The translations under genes were made by a program, and so were the position numbers. Under the pieces are notes generated by a model. It saw only the letters and a list, made by a program, of their open reading frames with translations, was not told the DNA's origin and searched no databases. From Desulfurivibrio alkaliphilus AHT 2 (GTDB lineage: Bacteria; Desulfobacterota; Desulfobulbia; Desulfobulbales; Desulfurivibrionaceae), in assembly GCF_000092205.1 (NCBI RefSeq), contig NC_014216.1, forward strand, positions 2,361,742 through 2,425,741: DNA of 64,000 nucleotides, given 5' to 3'. Numbering within the stretch: the first letter of the stretch is position 1; every line of letters starts with the position of its first letter. Shown here one piece after another: positions 60,023 through 64,000 of the stretch.

Positions 60023-61027
60023 ATGACCATTCGTGTCGGCATCAACGGTTTCGGCCGTATTGGCCGCAGCATCTTCCGGGCGGTGGACACCGACCCGCTG
60101 TTTAAAGAGATTGAGATCGTGGCCATCAACGATCTTACCCCCCCGGCCACCCTGGCCCACCTGCTCAAGTACGATTCGGTGATGGGTACTTACCCCCGCC
60201 AGGTCAAGGCCGGTGAAGGGGAAATCGTGGTCGACGGTCGCCCGGTGCGGGTCAGCAGCCAGCGCAACCCCGCCGAGATTCCCTGGCGGGAGCTGGGGGT
60301 GGAGTACGTCATCGAGGCCACCGGCCTGTTCACCGCCGGCGACAAGGCCCAGGGCCACCTTGATGCCGGGGCGAGCAAGGTGGTGATCACCGCCCCGGCC
60401 AAGGGCGAGGTGCGGACCATCGTCATGGGGGTCAATGAAGACGAATACGACCCCGCCGCCGACCACATAGTCTCCAACGCCTCCTGCACCACCAACTGCC
60501 TGGCCCCGGTGGCCAAGGTAATCTCGGAGCGTTTCGGGATCAAAAGCGGCCTGATGACCACCATCCACGCCTACACCAACGACCAGTCGCTGCTGGATTT
60601 TCCCCACAGCGACCTACGCCGGGCCCGGGCCGCGGCCCTGTCGATGATCCCCACCAAAACCGGGGCCGCCGCCGCCGTGGCCTTGGTGCTGCCGGAGTTG
60701 AAAGGCAAATTCGACGGCCTGGCGGTGAGGGTGCCCACCCCCAACGTCTCCCTGGTGGACGTGGTGATGGAACTGGAACGGGAAACCTCGGTACCGGAGG
60801 TCAACCAGGCCCTGGCCGAGGCCGCCAACCGTTACCTGGGCTACTCCGACGAACCGCTGGTCTCCATCGATTACCAGGGCGACCCCCGCTCCTCGGTGGT
60901 GGACGCCATGTCCACCAAGGTCCTGGGCTCCACCCTGAAGGTCATGACCTGGTACGACAACGAGTGGGGCTATTCCAACCGGGTGCTGGATCTGATCATG
61001 CACATGAACGAGCGCAAACTCCTGTAA
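60023..61027 (+). CDS. gapA: Glyceraldehyde-3-phosphate dehydrogenase
   Basis: 334 residues. NAD motif VGINGFGRIGRSIFRA, catalytic Cys in NASCTTNCLAP (~152) and its His partner in TTIHAYTND, plus the WYDNEWGYSNRV ending. The Leu/Pro near residue 190 and NDL at ~33 fit NAD preference. AAGGAGG precedes the ATG. Glycolysis and gluconeogenesis; 22 bases after glgA, so they form one unit that ends at palindromic repeat copy 3. Confidence 0.96.
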   Translation: MTIRVGINGFGRIGRSIFRAVDTDPLFKEIEIVAINDLTPPATLAHLLKYDSVMGTYPRQVKAGEGEIVVDGRPVRVSSQRNPAEIPWRELGVEYVIEATGLFTAGDKAQGHLDAGASKVVITAPAKGEVRTIVMGVNEDEYDPAADHIVSNASCTTNCLAPVAKVISERFGIKSGLMTTIHAYTNDQSLLDFPHSDLRRARAAALSMIPTKTGAAAAVALVLPELKGKFDGLAVRVPTPNVSLVDVVMELERETSVPEVNQALAEAANRYLGYSDEPLVSIDYQGDPRSSVVDAMSTKVLGSTLKVMTWYDNEWGYSNRVLDLIMHMNERKLL

Positions 61028-61131
61028 AACGGGCAGCAGCACCGCATCTTTGGGCGATCAGCCGACGCGATATAGCGCTGCTATAATCGCGCCGACTGCT
61101 TGCCCAAATCTGCGGCACTGCTGCCCGTTTT
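61026..61131 (-). repeat. Palindromic repeat, copy 3 (inverted, diverged centre)
   Basis: Outer arms AAAACGGGCAG and CTGCCCGTTTT; inner arms GCACCGCATCTTTGGGC and GCCCAAATCTGCGGCACTGC, the same inner arms as copies 1 and 2 in reverse orientation. The centre is different: CGCGATATAGCGC and GCTATAATCGCG instead of GCGTAC/GTACGC. It overlaps the gapA stop codon and, with T-rich end, probably terminates gapA. Confidence 0.82.
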
Positions 61132-61153
61132 CCCAATTTCGCCAGACTTGACA

Positions 61154-64000
61154 ATGGATAACGATCACTCAAACAGCCGCAACGATAGCGCCGGCCAGGT
61201 TTGCAAGCCGGGGTTTGAATCCGACGCCCTGCGGGCCAACCTGCAGGAAACGGCGGTGGAGTGCGTGGAGCTGGACCCTGCCCGGCGGGTGCTGCTGGAG
61301 GTGGTGGAAGGCTACCAGGGCATCAAGGGGCCGCTGGAGGAACTGCTTTATGAAATCAGCCACCCTTACCGCAACTGGCGTTTGATCCTGCCCCGGCTGC
61401 GCCCTTTTATCCTTAAACACCTTGACCACTACCGGCGGCACCCCAGGGGGCCGGAAGCCTTTCTGCAGTTTCACGAGATTTTGCTTACCGCCCTGCGGGA
61501 AACGGCAAAAAACGAGGTGTTGCGGGCCCAGGCCGGCGAGGCCCTGCTGGCCCTGCTGGACAAGCTGGTGCTGTTGCTCAAGCCGGACGAGCTCGGGGCC
61601 TGGCGGCAGAGTATCAGCCACTGCCTCCACGGCCTGGCCGAGCTGGATGACCATCTGTTGCTGCCGCTGGTTCAGGGCCAGCACTCCGGCAAGCGGATTA
61701 TCGGCCGGCTGGCGGGTAAATGCGCCAAGGAAGCGGACAGTGGTGAGCAACTGAAAATCTGCGACCTGGGTGCCGCCGTCCATCTGCTTAAAAGGCTGCT
61801 GAGCTTAAACTATCACTATTGGCTCGGCGAGGAAGATCCCCAGCCCTGGTTTGATTCCGAATGCGCCGTGCTTTGCCGGGGCTGGCAGGCCGGCCGGCTG
61901 TTTCAGGAGATCTCCCACGCCCGGTTGCGGGAGCACCTGGCCGAACTGGAAAAAATAGCCGGGGAAACGCAGGCCGAAACGGCGCTGCCCCGGCTGCTGG
62001 AGTTGCCCGATCACCTGGACCTGGTCCGACTCTACAAGGAAATCCCCGACAAGCTCACCGGCGACGGCGAGCAGCGGGCAACCACCGAACAAACAAACAC
62101 CGGCCCGGGGCCGCAGGCGGCGGCAGGCGAGCGTCACCCTCCCGCCTGCGATTACGAAGACCCGCTCTGCCCGGATCGTTTCGCGGAAAACCGCAAGCTG
62201 CTCTTCCTCTTCCGGATCATGGAGACCAAGGGGTTGAGCCTGATCCACGAGGAAACCCTGCGGGAGATCAACCGCAGCCTGGTGCAACTGATCCGGCGCC
62301 AGACCTTTGAAGAGATCGAGCGCTTTCTGCTCACCACCCTGGCCCTGCTCAAGAGCAACGTCCGCCGTTACCCCCATACCTCGCTGCAGTGCATCCAGGT
62401 CATCGGCTCCGAGGTCTTCAAGCGGGGCAATTCCCGCCTGGTGGAGACCTTTTTGTGGGAGACGGTGCGTTTCGGTTTCCAGTACGCCAACGTCACCGGT
62501 ATCGGCGAGGACTGGCAGCCCCTGGCCAATCCGGCCCACCTGGCCAATATCCGGGTCTGGCTCAACCTGGTCAGCCAGGAACCCAAGTGGTGTTCCACCC
62601 TCTTTTCGGCCCTGATCATCAACCTCAAGCTCTCCGGCACCTGTATTAAAGACACCGATCTTTTTCAGCGGGATATCACCGAGCTGCTCAACCACCCCAT
62701 CGAGCCGGTCTACAACCTGGTGACCCAGTTCGCCAAGCTGGTGCCGGTCTTTTTCAACGATATCGGGGCGGAAGGGCAACTGCGGGAGGTTTCCACCGAA
62801 CTGGATGAAATTCACCAGCGCAAAGATCTGCTCATCCACTTTTTGCGCAAACAGAGCCACGTGGAGTCCAGCAACCTGATTGTCGATTTTCTGGAAGCCA
62901 TCCTGCTGTTCTGGAAAGACCGCAACAAACAGAGGCTGGCACCCTACCTGCCGGAAGAGGTCTGGCGGCAGATCAAGGAAGAAGGGGAGTTTGTCGACCA
63001 GTTGTACCGCCTGAGCCAGCGGGTGTGGAAGCTCAAGCATATCCGCAAGGTGGAAGACCTGCTCAACTGGGATTTCAACCGCCGCCGGGCCTGGCTGGCC
63101 CAGCAGGCCGATATCCCCGAGGGGGAACGGCGCCGTTTCGATCTGCTGGTGCGGATGTACCGCCTGTGCCACCAGAAGTACAACCTGGGCACCGAGGAGC
63201 TGCGCCAGCACTTGAAACAGGCCGCCATCGAAGATTTTCCGGAGATGGAGCAGTTGCTGGCCGATCTTGAGATCTGCGACACCTTCGAGTGCCTCAACTC
63301 CCTGCTGGACCACCTGGAAAAATTAAAAGAGATCATCATAAGCAAGGAAAAATTCCCTGCCAAGGAGAGCATCTACCACAAGCGCCATATCGCGGTGGAT
63401 ATCCCCTCGGTATATGGCCGTTACCAGGAACGCAAGTTCGACGCCTTAAGCCTCACCTTCCGGCTGGAGAACCTGGCCAACACCTACCTGGAAAAACTGC
63501 CGGAGACGGTCAATCTAAACATCATCACCAAGGCCACCTTTATTCGCATCATCAAGTGTCTGCGGCTTTATCTGCGGGCCCTGAGGATCGACGGCATCAG
63601 CAGCCGCAAGCTCACCACCTACATGTCGCTGCTCAGTAACTCGCTGGGCATCAAGCGTTTTTCCTACACTCAGTTTCTCGACATCTTCCGGGGGCTGTCG
63701 GAAGGGGTCAAGGATGTGATCTACACCTATTACACCAACATCCACGAGAACAACCTCAGTATCATCATCCCCCAGATCGGGGGGGATAACCTGCTGCCCA
63801 AGTACCGCTTTCTCTGGCGCCGGGACGATACCAGCGGCAATATCAACCGCCTGTCGGAAAGCTTCATGCGGGATCTGATCGCCTCCACCTTCGGCCTGCA
63901 GCATCTGGACAACTTCATCACCCGCATCTACCAGACCCTGGAGGCCCAGCGGGAGGTGCTGGACGAAGAACACCTGGACCTGCTGATGACCTACAACCCG
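61154..64000 (+). CDS. Large helical protein, partial (possible N-terminus of a PEP/pyruvate-binding protein)
   Basis: An uninterrupted frame of 949 codons from ATG 61154 to the end of the window; the stop is beyond it. No signal or membrane segment. It is almost entirely helical, with Leu/Arg/Glu-rich repeats; a Gln/Ala/Thr-rich linker occurs at about 310-335. Recognisable stretches are GRYQERKFDALSLTFRLENL, RFLWRRDDTSGNINRLSESF and DIFRGLSEGVKDVIYTYYTN. I recall a similar long helical part in front of PEP-synthase-type domains in Desulfobacterota and Geobacter proteins, but the diagnostic domain would lie outside the window, so this is tentative. Weak ribosome site. Confidence 0.8.
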   Translation, partial: MDNDHSNSRNDSAGQVCKPGFESDALRANLQETAVECVELDPARRVLLEVVEGYQGIKGPLEELLYEISHPYRNWRLILPRLRPFILKHLDHYRRHPRGPEAFLQFHEILLTALRETAKNEVLRAQAGEALLALLDKLVLLLKPDELGAWRQSISHCLHGLAELDDHLLLPLVQGQHSGKRIIGRLAGKCAKEADSGEQLKICDLGAAVHLLKRLLSLNYHYWLGEEDPQPWFDSECAVLCRGWQAGRLFQEISHARLREHLAELEKIAGETQAETALPRLLELPDHLDLVRLYKEIPDKLTGDGEQRATTEQTNTGPGPQAAAGERHPPACDYEDPLCPDRFAENRKLLFLFRIMETKGLSLIHEETLREINRSLVQLIRRQTFEEIERFLLTTLALLKSNVRRYPHTSLQCIQVIGSEVFKRGNSRLVETFLWETVRFGFQYANVTGIGEDWQPLANPAHLANIRVWLNLVSQEPKWCSTLFSALIINLKLSGTCIKDTDLFQRDITELLNHPIEPVYNLVTQFAKLVPVFFNDIGAEGQLREVSTELDEIHQRKDLLIHFLRKQSHVESSNLIVDFLEAILLFWKDRNKQRLAPYLPEEVWRQIKEEGEFVDQLYRLSQRVWKLKHIRKVEDLLNWDFNRRRAWLAQQADIPEGERRRFDLLVRMYRLCHQKYNLGTEELRQHLKQAAIEDFPEMEQLLADLEICDTFECLNSLLDHLEKLKEIIISKEKFPAKESIYHKRHIAVDIPSVYGRYQERKFDALSLTFRLENLANTYLEKLPETVNLNIITKATFIRIIKCLRLYLRALRIDGISSRKLTTYMSLLSNSLGIKRFSYTQFLDIFRGLSEGVKDVIYTYYTNIHENNLSIIIPQIGGDNLLPKYRFLWRRDDTSGNINRLSESFMRDLIASTFGLQHLDNFITRIYQTLEAQREVLDEEHLDLLMTYNP

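Noticed and set aside
1-64000. CRISPR array
   Set aside because: No regularly spaced direct repeats with unique spacers; the short repeats seen are iterons, IS21 terminal repeats and palindromes.

Overview
The window is GC-rich chromosomal DNA, most likely from a sulfate- or sulfur-metabolising anaerobe of the Desulfobacterota (Desulfobulbales / Desulfurivibrio type). Supporting genes are dsrC with its paired C-terminal cysteines, a block of anaerobic oxygen-defence genes (PerR-like regulator, rubrerythrin, desulfoferrodoxin, flavodiiron protein), a selenocysteine tRNA, a DVU0298-type HEAT protein and a CooT-type protein. The genus is an inference; no rRNA or other phylogenetic marker is present.

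Layout. 1-4.3 kb: two small metal-related genes, a hypothetical, a HAD phosphatase divergent from nadB, then dsrC and tRNA-Met(CAT). 4.36-22.47 kb: an 18.1-kb integrative element in the 3' end of that tRNA, bounded by a 16-bp direct repeat. It holds a P4-type integrase, HicBA toxin-antitoxin, AlpA-like regulator, terminase-small-subunit-like protein, TOPRIM/DUF927 primase-helicase, excisionase-like protein, a tail assembly chaperone plus tape-measure pair, and a zinc-ribbon regulator. No capsid, portal, large terminase or lysis gene is visible. Near each end lies a copy, in inverted orientation, of a ~106-bp iteron cluster (six GGGTAC boxes around a conserved core), and outside these lie pairs of GGGGGCAACT boxes at 12-bp spacing. 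This reads as a phage satellite with its own tail-length module, or a decayed prophage. An IS21-family element with a dead istA sits near its right end.

22.5-40 kb: core genes, mostly on the minus strand: sugar kinase, glyQ, selC, the oxygen-defence block, a quinone oxidoreductase, an EF-G-like GTPase, a YitT membrane protein, a DHH-CBS-nucleotidyltransferase fusion, an HD-GYP protein with a degenerate GGDEF tail, a Xer recombinase and rpsU. 40.4-50 kb: an AT-richer accessory patch. An ECF S-component gene overlaps a sensor diguanylate cyclase gene, which is split by an IS21 element that is itself split by a second IS21 element; both insertions have clean target duplications and can be undone on paper to restore reading frames. 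The patch also holds two decayed copies of the hisF 3' end, a small membrane protein and a large lipoprotein.

50.4-64 kb: a HisH-HisF fusion, an XTP/dITP pyrophosphatase, a SpmA-SpmB fusion, an EAL-HDOD protein, a peroxiredoxin, aroK-aroC-glgA-gapA, and a long protein running off the window. Three copies of a ~105-bp palindromic repeat (27.24, 32.65 and 61.03 kb) share inner arms but have different outer arms that remain self-complementary, suggesting a mobile or structure-selected hairpin family.
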